Assembly: GCA_002973575.1 (NCBI GenBank)
Contig: PVEQ01000016.1
Coordinates: 1-64,000 of the forward strand
Length of the DNA stretch: 64,000 nt
DNA from: Sediminibacterium magnilacihabitans
GTDB lineage: Bacteria; Bacteroidota; Bacteroidia; Chitinophagales; Chitinophagaceae
Direction: 5' to 3'
Shown here: positions 53,897 through 63,456 of the stretch, piece by piece
How the letters are laid out: each line of letters begins with the position of its first letter
Position numbering within the stretch: position 1 is the first letter of the stretch
Translations under genes and position numbers: made by a program
Notes under the pieces: model-generated
Seen by the model: only the letters and a program-made list of their open reading frames with translations
Told to the model about the DNA's origin: nothing
Database searches by the model: none

Positions 53897-55072
53897 ATGC
53901 AGGAAGCATATATTGTTGCCGGATACCGTACAGCGGTTACCAAGAGTAAGAAAGGAGGATTTCGTTTCTACCGGCCGGATGACCTGGCGGTGGATGTGAT
54001 CAAAGGGTTGCTGGCATCCGTACCGCAGTTGGAAGCCAAAAGGGTAGATGATGTGATTGTGGGTAATGCGGTGCCGGAAGCCGAGCAGGGATTGCAGGTT
54101 GGCAGGATCATTGCGGCCCGGGCATTGGGTATAGATACGGCCGGCTTTACCATCAACCGGTATTGTGCCAGTGGACTGGAAAGTATTGCCATTGCTACTG
54201 CCAAGATCAGGACGGGTATGGCTGATTGCATTGTGGCGGGCGGTACGGAAAGTATGAGCCTGGTTCCAACGGCCGGCTGGAAAACAGTACCGGCCTATTC
54301 CATTGCGAAAGAGGAACCCGATTATTATCTTAGTATGGGATTGACAGCAGAAGCTGTAGCGAAAGAATTCAAGGTTAGCCGGGAAGACCAGGATGCTTTT
54401 GCTTTCAGGTCTCACCAGAAAGCCATGCATGCCATACAGGAAGGCTATTTTAAAACAGGGATATTACCCATTACGGTGGAAGAAACTTACCTGAATGAAA
54501 AAGGTAAAAAAGCAGTTCGTTCTTATACAGTGGATACCGATGAAGGGGTTCGTGCAGATACCAATATGGAAGTGCTGGCCAAACTCAAGCCTGCTTTTGC
54601 ATTGGGAGGCAGTGTAACGGCCGGTAATTCTTCCCAAACCAGCGATGGTGCGGCTTTTGCTATTGTAATGGGTGAGAAGATGATGATGGAACTGGGATTG
54701 AAACCATTGGGCCGCCTGGTGAATTGTGCATCGGCCGGTGTGCATCCGCGCATCATGGGCATTGGTCCTGTAGCGGCAGTACCCAAAGTGTTGAAACAGG
54801 CAGGCATGAGCCTGAACGATATTGAGTTGATAGAGTTGAATGAAGCATTTGCTTCACAATCGTTGGCGGTGATCCGGGAACTGGGACTGAACCCGGATAT
54901 CGTAAACATCAACGGGGGAGCCATTGCATTGGGACATCCTTTAGGCTGTACCGGTTGCAAACTCACCGTGCAACTTTTGAATGATATGAAGCGCCTCAAA
55001 AAGAAATACGGTATGGTAACAGCTTGTGTAGGAGGAGGCCAGGGTATTGCGGGTATTATTGAAAACCTGTAG
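53897..55072 (+). CDS. acetyl-CoA acyltransferase (thiolase)
   Basis: A 391-residue thiolase. The nucleophilic Cys lies in TINRYCASGLESIAIA near residue 91; GGTESMSLVP is the covering loop; the C-terminal catalytic His is NGGAIALGHPLGCTGCKL and the second Cys is VTACVGGGQGIAGI. Degradative FadA-type 3-ketoacyl-CoA thiolases show this form, though a synthetic acetoacetyl-CoA role is possible. No fadB-like gene is adjacent. The universal-stress gene starts one base after its stop codon, so both are probably one transcript. Confidence 0.93.
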   Translation: MQEAYIVAGYRTAVTKSKKGGFRFYRPDDLAVDVIKGLLASVPQLEAKRVDDVIVGNAVPEAEQGLQVGRIIAARALGIDTAGFTINRYCASGLESIAIATAKIRTGMADCIVAGGTESMSLVPTAGWKTVPAYSIAKEEPDYYLSMGLTAEAVAKEFKVSREDQDAFAFRSHQKAMHAIQEGYFKTGILPITVEETYLNEKGKKAVRSYTVDTDEGVRADTNMEVLAKLKPAFALGGSVTAGNSSQTSDGAAFAIVMGEKMMMELGLKPLGRLVNCASAGVHPRIMGIGPVAAVPKVLKQAGMSLNDIELIELNEAFASQSLAVIRELGLNPDIVNINGGAIALGHPLGCTGCKLTVQLLNDMKRLKKKYGMVTACVGGGQGIAGIIENL

Positions 55073-55073
55073 T

Positions 55074-55901
55074 ATGAATAAGATTCTCATTCCCACCGAT
55101 TTTTCAGCAACGGCAACCAATGCCGCTCTGTATGCGTTGGGTTTAGCCAAACAAGTAGGCGTTAAAAGCGTGGTATTGTACAATGCATACCAATCGCCCG
55201 TTACGATTGATCCCATGATGCCTACGGTTCAGTTGTTCGATATCGACGAACTGAAAAAGAATAGTGAAGAAGCGTTGGATCGTTTCAGGTTACAGTTAAA
55301 AGAAGCGGCGGGTACCATTCATCTCGAAATCTTCAGTGCTTTCAATGTGCTTTCGGAAGGGCTCGATAGTGTTTGCCAGGAAGCCGGTGCCGATCTCATT
55401 GTAATGGGTATCAGCGGAGCAGGAGGAATGGAAGAGACCCTGATTGGCAGCAATGCGGTAAGTGTTGCCAGGCACAGTACCTATCCCGTAATCATTGTTC
55501 CTGCGCAGGCTTCATTTGTTCCCATTCAAGAAGTGCTTTTTGCCTGTGATTATAAAAAAGTGGCGGAGACCACGCCGGTAGGATCTATTAAAAGCCTGCT
55601 GAGCGCTACCGGCGCCCGGTTGTCTGTACTCAATGTATACCACAACAAAGCGTACGACGACACATTTACTTATGAGAGCCTTATGCTGGACACCTTGCTG
55701 GAAGGATGCAGCCCGCATTATTTCTTCGTAGACAATCCCGATTTTACCGATGCCATCAATGCATTCGTGAAAGAAACGCATTCACAGATTGTGATTACCA
55801 TTCCTAAAAAACACGGCTGGTTTGAAGGGCTGTTCCATAAAAGTCATACACGCATGCTGGCATTCCACAGCATCATACCATTGATGGTAATACACGAATG
55901 A
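55074..55901 (+). CDS. tandem universal stress protein
   Basis: A 275-residue protein with two UspA domains. The first starts MNKILIPTDFSATATNAALYAL and has the nucleotide loop LIVMGISGAGGMEETLIGSNAVSVARHSTYPVIIVP (G-2x-G-9x-G-S/N type, here GISGAGG and GSNAVSV). The second (from about residue 150) is more divergent, with VIPKKHGW-like text ending LAFHSIIPLMVIHE, and its ATP loop is degenerate. The role is a general stress or energy-state sensor. It is coupled to the thiolase gene upstream. Confidence 0.9.
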   Translation: MNKILIPTDFSATATNAALYALGLAKQVGVKSVVLYNAYQSPVTIDPMMPTVQLFDIDELKKNSEEALDRFRLQLKEAAGTIHLEIFSAFNVLSEGLDSVCQEAGADLIVMGISGAGGMEETLIGSNAVSVARHSTYPVIIVPAQASFVPIQEVLFACDYKKVAETTPVGSIKSLLSATGARLSVLNVYHNKAYDDTFTYESLMLDTLLEGCSPHYFFVDNPDFTDAINAFVKETHSQIVITIPKKHGWFEGLFHKSHTRMLAFHSIIPLMVIHE

Positions 55902-57584
55902 TCAGTTCAGGTATTTACCTACGATAGGCACTCTTCTACCCACACCAAAGGCTTTGGGTGATATACGAATGATGGGACAGAACTGGTTGCGCTTATACTC
56001 ATTCGAATTGACCATCTTCAAGGTGCGATCAACCAGTGCATGATCGAATCCCATGTCTTTGATTTCGGAAGGTCCCATTCTTCTTTCTATGTATTGATAC
56101 AACACCTGGTCGAGCACAGCATAATCGGGCAGGCTATCGCTGTCTTTCTGGTTGGGTCTCAGTTCGGCACTGGGCGCTTTTGTGATGATGTTTTGCGGAA
56201 TGATTTCCTTGTTCCGGTTGATGTAATGTGCCAGGGCATACACCTGTAGTTTGTAACAGTCGCCCAGTACGCCCAGCCCGCCGGCCATATCGCCATACAA
56301 TGTACCATAACCTGTTGCCAGTTCACTTTTGTTGGATGTGTTCAGTAAGATATAACCGAACTTGTTGGCAATGGCCATGAGCAGGTTGCCGCGGCTGCGG
56401 CTTTGTATGTTTTCTTCGGCCAATGAAAACGGCAGATTCTTGAAAATGGGGTTCAGGGTATGGGTAAATGCCTGGAACACTTCATCAATGCGTATGATAT
56501 CGTAAGGATTGCCCAGGTTTTTACTCAATTGCACAGCATCATCTACCGAATGTTCAGTAGAATAGGGTGATGGCATGAGAATGGCACGCACATTTTCTGC
56601 CCCGAGGGCATCACAGGCCAGCGCAAGTGTAACGGCAGAGTCAATACCACCGGAAGATCCCAGGATGGCTTTGGAGAAACCCATCTTGCCAAAATAATCG
56701 CGTATGCCCAATATGAGCGCATCATATACCTGTGCAATATTCAGTTCGGGTTCCAGCGTAGCGGGGTTGAGTTCCTTGTCGGGAACGCGGCTGGCAGGTT
56801 CGAGGATGGGTGCATCGAGGCTGCCATCATCATTTAGTACAACGGTTTCAATGGCTTCCCCGAACATGGGCAACGCTTTGCACAGGTTACCCTGTTTATC
56901 AAAAATAAGAGAAGCGCCATCGAATACTACTTCAGTCTGACTGCCCACTGCATTGCAGTAAAACATAGGCAGCTTGTATTTGAGCACATTCGATTTGATC
57001 ACCGCCTTACGGTCTTCATCATGTGTATAATCAAAGGGCGAAGCGCTGAGGTTGAGCATGAGATCAGGTCCCTGTTTGATCAACTCGTCCATCGGACAGA
57101 TGCGGTACAAGGGGTTATCGCCGAGGTTCCAGATATCTTCACAAATGGTTACGGCCAGTTTTTTTCCTTTGAAGGGAATCACCTTCCACTCGTACGAAGG
57201 TTCAAAATAACGGTACTCATCGAACACATCATAAGTAGGCAATAATGTCTTGTGTATCTCGGCTTTTACTTCCTGTTCATACAGGAAAAAAGCAGCATTG
57301 AACAGACTCTTGCCTTTGTGTGTGGTATTCCTGGCCGGCCCCCCCACCAATACGCCAATGGTATCGGCATGTTGTTTGATGACGTCGATGGCTGCATACG
57401 ATTTGTTGATGAAATCGTTGAATTCTACAAAGTCCCTGGCCGGATAACCGCAAACACACATTTCGGTGAAGAGAATGAGATCGGCTCCCTGTTTCTTGGC
57501 GGCCTCAATGGCTTCTATGATCTTAGCGGTGTTGTACTCGAAATTCCCAATATGGTAATTCTGTTGTGCCAGGCAAATTTTCAT
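55902..57584 (-). CDS. nadE: glutamine-dependent NAD+ synthetase
   Basis: Started at MKICLAQQNYHIGNFEYN, the protein has 560 residues. The N-terminal nitrilase-like glutaminase has the catalytic Glu (LFTEMCVCGYP), Lys (HKTLLPTYDVFDE) and Cys (VTICEDIWN). The C-terminal synthetase has the PP-loop ILGSSGGIDSAVTLALA and ends with the family text NEYKRNQFCPIIRISPKAFGVGRRVPI. It converts nicotinate adenine dinucleotide to NAD+ using ammonia channelled from glutamine. A 7-of-8 -7-like box GAACTTTG lies four bases before the ATG. Confidence 0.96.
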   Translation of the reverse strand: MKICLAQQNYHIGNFEYNTAKIIEAIEAAKKQGADLILFTEMCVCGYPARDFVEFNDFINKSYAAIDVIKQHADTIGVLVGGPARNTTHKGKSLFNAAFFLYEQEVKAEIHKTLLPTYDVFDEYRYFEPSYEWKVIPFKGKKLAVTICEDIWNLGDNPLYRICPMDELIKQGPDLMLNLSASPFDYTHDEDRKAVIKSNVLKYKLPMFYCNAVGSQTEVVFDGASLIFDKQGNLCKALPMFGEAIETVVLNDDGSLDAPILEPASRVPDKELNPATLEPELNIAQVYDALILGIRDYFGKMGFSKAILGSSGGIDSAVTLALACDALGAENVRAILMPSPYSTEHSVDDAVQLSKNLGNPYDIIRIDEVFQAFTHTLNPIFKNLPFSLAEENIQSRSRGNLLMAIANKFGYILLNTSNKSELATGYGTLYGDMAGGLGVLGDCYKLQVYALAHYINRNKEIIPQNIITKAPSAELRPNQKDSDSLPDYAVLDQVLYQYIERRMGPSEIKDMGFDHALVDRTLKMVNSNEYKRNQFCPIIRISPKAFGVGRRVPIVGKYLN

Positions 57585-57654
57585 GGTGCAAAGTTCCTGA
57601 ACTTTTAGCATATTTTTTTCTCCCGTTCATGCATCTTTGCTCAAAGTTTTCGGC

Positions 57655-58659
57655 ATGCGGAAATCAGTATGGGTCGGATGGATATTATTGGTGGCCGTGG
57701 CCTGCAAGAGCCACCGGTCAACACCCGATGTTTCGGGAATCAGGATCGACCTGCAGGTGCAACGATTTGAGATACCTTTCTTCGCGCTGGATACCAACCA
57801 TCTCAACCGGTCGCTGCAACAACTGGCTGAAAAATACCCCGGCTTTACGCAGGACTTCCTGTTCAATATACTGGGAACAACGCCCGACAACGCTTCCAAA
57901 GACGTGCCCCGTTTCATCCGTACTTACCAGAGCCTGTCGCAGGCATCGGCAAAAAAATATGCCGATTTCAGTCCGGTTGAAAATTCGCTGAGAAGAGGGT
58001 TGCAATTCCTGCATTATTATTTCCCTTCGTATAAACTGCCCGCCCGGCTGATTACTTTCATCGGGCCTATCAACAGTTATGGCAATATCATTACCAAAGA
58101 TGCGTTGGCCGTAGGGCTGCAGTTGTATATGGGTAAAGATTATCCTTTGTACCAGGATGAACAGGGCCAGGCGTTGTACCCTGCCTTTGTTTCGCGGCGC
58201 TTCGAGCCTCAATATATTGCGGTGAACTGCATCAGGAACATCGTAGACGATATGTATCCCGATCAAAGCAGTGGAAAATCTTTGGTAGAGCAGATGATAG
58301 AATCCGGCAAAAGACAATATCTGCTGGAAAAGCTGCTGCCTGAACTGCCCGATAGTATCAGAACCGGTTATACAGCGCAACAGCTTGCCTTTTGCCGGCA
58401 TAACGAGCAGCAGGTATGGAGCTTTTTTGTGCAAAACGATTTGCTGTTCAGCAATGATCCGAATACGGCGCGCGATTACCTCACAGATGCACCCAATACG
58501 GCAGCGCTGGGTGAGTCGTCACCAGGAAATATCGGCCAGTTTGTAGGCAGGCAGATCGTAGACAAATGGGTGGATGCGCATGAAAAAACTTCACTGGACA
58601 CGCTGATGAAAATGCCGGCGGGAAAATTGTTTGAAGAAGCGAAGTACAAACCAAGATAA
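57655..58659 (+). CDS. gldB: gliding motility lipoprotein GldB
   Basis: A 334-residue protein started at MRKSVWVGWILLVAVACKS; lipidation at the Cys of VAVAC. DLQVQRFEIPFFALDTNHL and LQQLAEKYPGFTQDFLFNILG match the GldB start, YYFPSYKLPARLITFIGPINSYGNII the centre, and LGESSPGNIGQFVGRQIVDKWVD the C-terminus. GldB is a lipoprotein needed for gliding and for stability of the type IX secretion machinery in Flavobacterium. Many Bacteroidota carry it, gliding or not. It stands alone, divergent from nadE. Confidence 0.88.
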   Translation: MRKSVWVGWILLVAVACKSHRSTPDVSGIRIDLQVQRFEIPFFALDTNHLNRSLQQLAEKYPGFTQDFLFNILGTTPDNASKDVPRFIRTYQSLSQASAKKYADFSPVENSLRRGLQFLHYYFPSYKLPARLITFIGPINSYGNIITKDALAVGLQLYMGKDYPLYQDEQGQALYPAFVSRRFEPQYIAVNCIRNIVDDMYPDQSSGKSLVEQMIESGKRQYLLEKLLPELPDSIRTGYTAQQLAFCRHNEQQVWSFFVQNDLLFSNDPNTARDYLTDAPNTAALGESSPGNIGQFVGRQIVDKWVDAHEKTSLDTLMKMPAGKLFEEAKYKPR

Positions 58660-58667
58660 TATATGAT

Positions 58668-58746
58668 CGTCACCCTGAGCGAACGAAGTGAGTCGAAGGG
58701 TCTGTTGAAAGCTTGATGAGATCCCTCGGCTACGCTCGGGATGACG
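58668..58746. repeat. dispersed palindromic repeat, copy 4 (short)
   Basis: The shortest copy, from CGTCACCCTGAGCGAACGAA to GCTACGCTCGGGATGACG. It fills the space between the convergent gldB and apaG stop codons and keeps the GTCGAAGG/GATCCCTCGGC core. Confidence 0.85.
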
Positions 58747-58750
58747 AGGA

Positions 58751-59137
58751 TTAGTTCATTTTAGCCGGCACAATCATATCAAAAGAAGGGATATTTACTG
58801 AAAACAGCTCCTTACTGTGCTCATTCTGCATTTGGTAAGTGCCATGCATCTTACCCATTTCTGTTCTGAGGTTGCAGCCGCTTACATATTGGTAATTCTC
58901 TCCGGGTTTCAGTATGGGCTGAACACCTACCACACCTTCTCCTTCCACCTCGCGGTGCTCGCCGTTGCTGTCGAATATGAACCAGTGACGGCGCAAAAGT
59001 TTGACGGTGAAGTTATTGTGGTTCTCAATGGTGATCCGGTAAGCAAACATGTATTCGCTGTTCAAAGGATTGCTGTAATCGGCCTGGTAAAAGGTCTCTA
59101 CACTGATTTCCACCCCTTCTGAAATTTTTGACACCAT
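58751..59137 (-). CDS. apaG: ApaG-family protein
   Basis: A 128-residue protein of the immunoglobulin-like ApaG fold: GVEISVETFYQADYSNPLNSEYMFAYRITIENHN, LLRRHWFIFDSNGEHREVEGEGVVGVQPILKPGENYQYVSG and a closing GTYQMQ strand. The family was linked to cobalt/magnesium tolerance in Salmonella, and the fold also occurs in F-box proteins. GxGxxG-type glycine turn (EGEGVVGVQP) is intact. Function in this organism is unproven. Confidence 0.93.
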   Translation of the reverse strand: MVSKISEGVEISVETFYQADYSNPLNSEYMFAYRITIENHNNFTVKLLRRHWFIFDSNGEHREVEGEGVVGVQPILKPGENYQYVSGCNLRTEMGKMHGTYQMQNEHSKELFSVNIPSFDMIVPAKMN

Positions 59138-59254
59138 GTTTGGGACGATTGCTTTTCATAAAAATAACGAATTAGCGGTTAAGAATATTGTCAATTTGTA
59201 AGAACGGGGATGGCAGCAGCTTATCTATTGATCTGTTATTTGCATTTAGACGAT

Positions 59255-59273
59255 TATATATATATATATATAT
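59255..59273. repeat. short TA microsatellite
   Basis: Nine and a half TA units lie in the 290-base interval between apaG and the SLBB gene. The rest of the interval is A/T-rich, with no gene recognised. Such a run could vary in length by slippage, and it is about 155 bases upstream of the SLBB start. Confidence 0.8.
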
Positions 59274-59427
59274 TGGATAAGGGCAGACTTAATCACTTCT
59301 TAATGCTTATAATTTTCTCATTGAAAGAATTTGTCAGAATTTACTGCCGAATTTCCTTGCCCTCTGAAAACCAATGCTGAGTTTTTCATTTTTTGACTAG
59401 GCCCTAAGACGCTGCAAAATCTTATTT

Positions 59428-61865
59428 ATGTGTTTTTTGAGAAGGTTGGGTATTTCCTGTATAATGGTCTGTTCGTTGTTCTTTTCCGTTAATGGACAGG
59501 ACCTGTTGAAATCGGGAGACCTGAGCGCTGTTAAAGTAGACCAGCTTTCAGATGCCGATATTACCAAACTGCAACAACAATTGAAATCTTCCGGGCTCAC
59601 TGTTTCACAGGCAGAACAAATGGCGGCTGCGAAGGGAATGCCCCAAACAGAGATCATTAAATTGCGTGAAAGACTGAGTCACACTGAAACTGCCAATCGC
59701 GCAGCACCTGCTGCCAGTGTCAGTGACGCCAAAGAGCCGGTGTTGAATGAATATAAAACTGTTAAAAAACAACACCAGGAAAAGTTTCTGTGTTCGGCTC
59801 ACAGCTTTTTACGACGGCTTCCCTTTCTTTTGAACCCAACCTGCGAATTGCCACACCGATGGACTATGTGCTGGGACCCGATGATGAATTATTACTGAAT
59901 ATTTATGGCGTTCAAGAAGCTAGCTTCCATTTGCAAGTGCAGCCCGAGGGCGCGGTTACGATACCGCAGGTAGGACAGATACATGTTTCCGGATTATCCC
60001 TCGAAGATGCCATAACGCAGATCAAGAATAAACTGGAGGCTACAGTCTATCATTCCATCAAAACAGGTGCCACGCATCTCAGCGTTACTTTGGGCAAAAT
60101 AAAGAGCATCCGTGTAACCATCCTGGGCGCCAGTAAACCAGGTCTGTATACGGTATCTTCCCTCACTACTCTTTTCAATGCATTGTACCTGGCGGGAGGA
60201 CCGGAAAACAGCATCGGATCATATCGGGAGATCATCCTGGTACGCAATGGAAAGGTGAACCGGAAGATCGACCTGTACGAGTTTCTCATGATGGGTTATG
60301 TGAAGGACAATGTATTGCTAAAAGAAGGTGATGTGATCAATATCCCCGTGTACAAAAAACGGGTGACCATCACCGGGCAGGTAAAGCGTCCCGGAACCTA
60401 TGAAATGCTGGATAATGAAAATACAGAACAACTGATACACTGTGCAGGCGGGTTTACTGAACAGGCATACACCGCCAGTATCAAAGTAACCTCGCTGACG
60501 TCTACGCAGCGGAAGGTGAAAGATTTGATGAATGCGGAATACACCAGTTATATACCGCAAAAAGGGGATGAATTTTTGGTGAGTGGCATACTCGATAAAT
60601 ATGAAAACAGGGTGCAGATCAAGGGAGCTGTATACCGGGAAGGCCAGTATGAGTTGACACCCGGCCTTACTATAAAAGGCCTCGTTAAAAGGTCCGACGG
60701 GTTGAAGCCGGATGCTTTCCTACAAAGAGGATTGCTGATCAGGACCAAAGACGATATGACTACTGAAAATATTCCTTTCAATGTTAAAAACGTAGTCGAC
60801 GGCAATGATGATATTTTACTAAAAAAAGAGGACGTCATCCAGATCGCATCCATTTTTGATCTGAAAGATGAGGCTGTTGTAACGATCAATGGGGAAGTGA
60901 GAAAGCCTGGGCAGTTTACCTATCGGGAAAACCTGGGATTGAAAGACTTGCTTTTTGAAGCAGGCGGTTTTACCAATGCAGCCGCCAATTATAATATTGA
61001 GGTCGCGAGACGTATCAGGAACAATACAGATCAAACAGTATCCGATTCCATTGCGGAGATATTGAATGTAAGCGCCGATAAAGACCTTGCTGTAGAACAG
61101 TTCAGACAGTTTTTACAACCATTCGATATCGTTACGGTAAGAAGAGCGCCTGGATATACTGAGCAGCAAAAAGTAATCATCAGCGGAGAAGTTCTTTATC
61201 CCGGAGAATACACGCTTCGGTCCAAAACAGAAAAAGTAGGGGAGTTGTTGGCACGCTCAGGAGGGTTCACCAAAGCAGCTTATCTCGATGGTATATATCT
61301 CATCCGGCATCACCAGAACAACGCATCGGAGCAGAAGGAAAAAATTGAAAAAACATCGGCCGTTAATACCAAGGGCAGCGATAGTGCATTGGTAGAAAAA
61401 ATTATCAATCCTGTTTCCAAGATAGCTGTCAATATACGTGCTATACAGGCTAATTCCCAGTCACCCGATGACCTGCTCCTGGATGAAGGCGATGAAATTG
61501 TGGTTCCCAAGCTGAATGAGTTGGTGAAAATCACCGGTGAAGTGTATTCTCCCACCGAAATAAAATACGAACAGGGTGAGCCGCTCCGGTATTATATCAA
61601 CCGGTCAGGCGGGTACAATGATTTTGCCCGGACTTCTAAAATTTATGTGATATATCCGAACGGGCAGGTAGCTAAAACCAAAACAGCTTTATTCGGACTG
61701 GTTCGTTTTTATCCCAAAATCAAAACCGGCACTGAAGTATTCGTACCACGGGTGATCAAAACAGAACACAAACGGTTGAGTACCGGTGAGGTGGTTGGTC
61801 TCACCAGTGTTATCGTATCCATGGCGGGTGTGGCCGTAACGCTCATCAATTCTCTCCACAAGTAA
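59428..61865 (+). pseudogene. SLBB-domain polysaccharide export protein, interrupted by a frameshift
   Basis: Two overlapping frames make one protein of about 810 residues. The first has a signal peptide (ISCIMVCSLFFSVNGQ) and the helix LTVSQAEQMAAAKGMPQTEIIKLRERL. Homology then moves to the next frame at VFGSQLFTTASLSFEPNLRIATPMDYVLGPDDELLLNIYG, the polysaccharide-export (Wza-like) domain, followed by about six SLBB repeats (VTITGQVKRPGTYEM, VQIKGAVYREGQYEL, VTINGEVRKPGQFTY, VIISGEVLYPGEYTL, VKITGEVYSPTEIKY) and a C-terminal membrane helix. One missing base between about 59764 and 59789 explains the break; an A6 run (59764-59769) and an A4 run (59780-59783) are candidate sites. No Wzc or transferase genes follow. 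Confidence 0.8.
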
Positions 61866-61875
61866 AGACCTCTTG

Positions 61876-61909
61876 TTTGCCGGTTATTGGGTCTGATCGC
61901 GTAATTTTG
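61876..61909 (+). promoter_or_regulatory. Bacteroidota-type promoter of the isocitrate dehydrogenase gene
   Basis: TTTG (61876-61879) and TAATTTTG (61902-61909) are separated by 22 bases, within the range accepted for the -33/-7 pair of the Bacteroidota primary sigma factor. The box ends 22 bases before the ATG. It is the only site in the window where I found both halves. Confidence 0.55.
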
Positions 61910-61931
61910 CACCACTTTAAAAAGTGTGGAT

Positions 61932-63386
61932 ATGACAAAGATCGCTGTAGCAAAAGGGGATGGAATTGGTCCCGAGATCATGGACGCCGTATTGACCATT
62001 TTCAATGCGGCCAAAGTGCCGCTGGGTTATGAGTTTGTGGATATGGGAAAATGGGTATTCGATAAAGGTTACAGCAACGGAATGACCCCGGAAGCCCAGC
62101 AAACCATTGAGTCGTTGGGCATTCTTTTTAAAGGCCCTATGGAAACACCCAAAGGAAAGGGAGTAAAAAGTGTGAACGTGACCGCCCGGAAGACCTGGAA
62201 CACTTATGCCAATAACCGTACTTTTCAAACCCTGCATGGGGTAGATACCGTATTCAGTAAGGCAGGCATACCTATTGATATTACCATTGTTCGTGAGAAC
62301 ATAGAAGATACTTATGGCGGTGTGGAGCACATGCTTACACAGGATGTGGCGTTGAGCCGGCGTTTCATTACCCGTCCGGGTAGTATGCAGGTGATCCGCT
62401 ATGCTTTTGAAATGGCCAGGAAAAAAGGCGCCAGGCGCATCACCTGCGGACATAAGGCCAATATCATGAAAATTACCGATGGCCTCTTCCTGGAAGTATT
62501 TTATGAAGTGGCCAAAGAGTACCCCGACCTGAAAGCCGATGATGTGATCGTGGATGATCTTTGCATGAAACTGGTGAGCCGACCCGATCTTTTCGATGTG
62601 GTGGTGCTTACCAATCTCCAGGGCGATATTGTAAGCGATCTCTGTGCGGGACTGGTAGGCGGACTGGGCTTTGCTCCCTCAGCCAATATTGGCGACCATA
62701 TTTCCATTTTCGAAGCGGTACACGGTACGGCGCCTGATATTGCCGGTAAAAACATTGCCAACCCCACAGCTTTGTTGTTGAGTGGCTTCGCGCTGCTCCG
62801 GCATCTTGGGTTGAGGGAAGAGGCGGCCATGATGGAAAATGCGCTGTTGTACACGCTGGAATCGGGTCAGCATACCGGAGATTTTGGCGACAGATCGACT
62901 CCATCACTCAATACCACCGATTTTGCCCGGGTGATCATCAGTAATTTTGGCAAACAACCCGTTCATAATCCCAAGCCAATTATTGCCAACCAGGAGGTAA
63001 CCCCTACCATTTTCAAACTCAGCCGCAACCCCATGCTGGAGAGCAAGGAAACGGAACATGCACATATTGTAGGAGTGGATATGTTCATTGAAAGCAATGA
63101 ACAGCCGGGAATCGTAGCGGAAAAATGCCTGCAACACACGTCAGACCTGTTCAAACTGGTTACCATCAGCAACCGGGGCACACAGGTATGGCCCAGAGGC
63201 TCTTCTTTCACCAACCTGGTGAACCAATATACCTGTCGCTTTGAAAGCGTGGCCAATGAACCCGTTACCCAGACGGATATCCTGGAACTGTACAAACGCC
63301 TGACACGGGATTTCAAGATCTGCTCTACCGAGTTGTTGAACGCCTGGGGAGACAAAAAAGCTTATAGTCTGGCACAAGGTCAGTAA
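61932..63386 (+). CDS. icd: isocitrate dehydrogenase, long Thermus-type form
   Basis: A 484-residue protein started at MTKIAVAKGDGIGPEIMDAV. The first 330 residues are an isocitrate/isopropylmalate dehydrogenase core: VRENIEDTYGGVEHML, TRPGSMQVIRYAFEMARKKGARRITC, VVLTNLQGDIVSDLCAGLVGGLGFAPSANIG and EAVHGTAPDIAGKNIANPTALLLS. The remaining 150 residues form the C-terminal extension known from Thermus isocitrate dehydrogenase (about 496 residues), which distinguishes it from the shorter E. coli enzyme. It produces 2-oxoglutarate in the TCA cycle; NADP is the likely cofactor but is not proven by sequence here. Confidence 0.9.
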   Translation: MTKIAVAKGDGIGPEIMDAVLTIFNAAKVPLGYEFVDMGKWVFDKGYSNGMTPEAQQTIESLGILFKGPMETPKGKGVKSVNVTARKTWNTYANNRTFQTLHGVDTVFSKAGIPIDITIVRENIEDTYGGVEHMLTQDVALSRRFITRPGSMQVIRYAFEMARKKGARRITCGHKANIMKITDGLFLEVFYEVAKEYPDLKADDVIVDDLCMKLVSRPDLFDVVVLTNLQGDIVSDLCAGLVGGLGFAPSANIGDHISIFEAVHGTAPDIAGKNIANPTALLLSGFALLRHLGLREEAAMMENALLYTLESGQHTGDFGDRSTPSLNTTDFARVIISNFGKQPVHNPKPIIANQEVTPTIFKLSRNPMLESKETEHAHIVGVDMFIESNEQPGIVAEKCLQHTSDLFKLVTISNRGTQVWPRGSSFTNLVNQYTCRFESVANEPVTQTDILELYKRLTRDFKICSTELLNAWGDKKAYSLAQGQ

Positions 63387-63456
63387 GAGAAGCTTCAATG
63401 CCAATCGCTTTTTTCCTTAATTTCACGGCTCAATTTAAAAGAGCAATCGAATCAAT

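Noticed and set aside
53855..54430. 191-residue minus-strand frame
   Set aside because: It is the antisense shadow of the thiolase gene.
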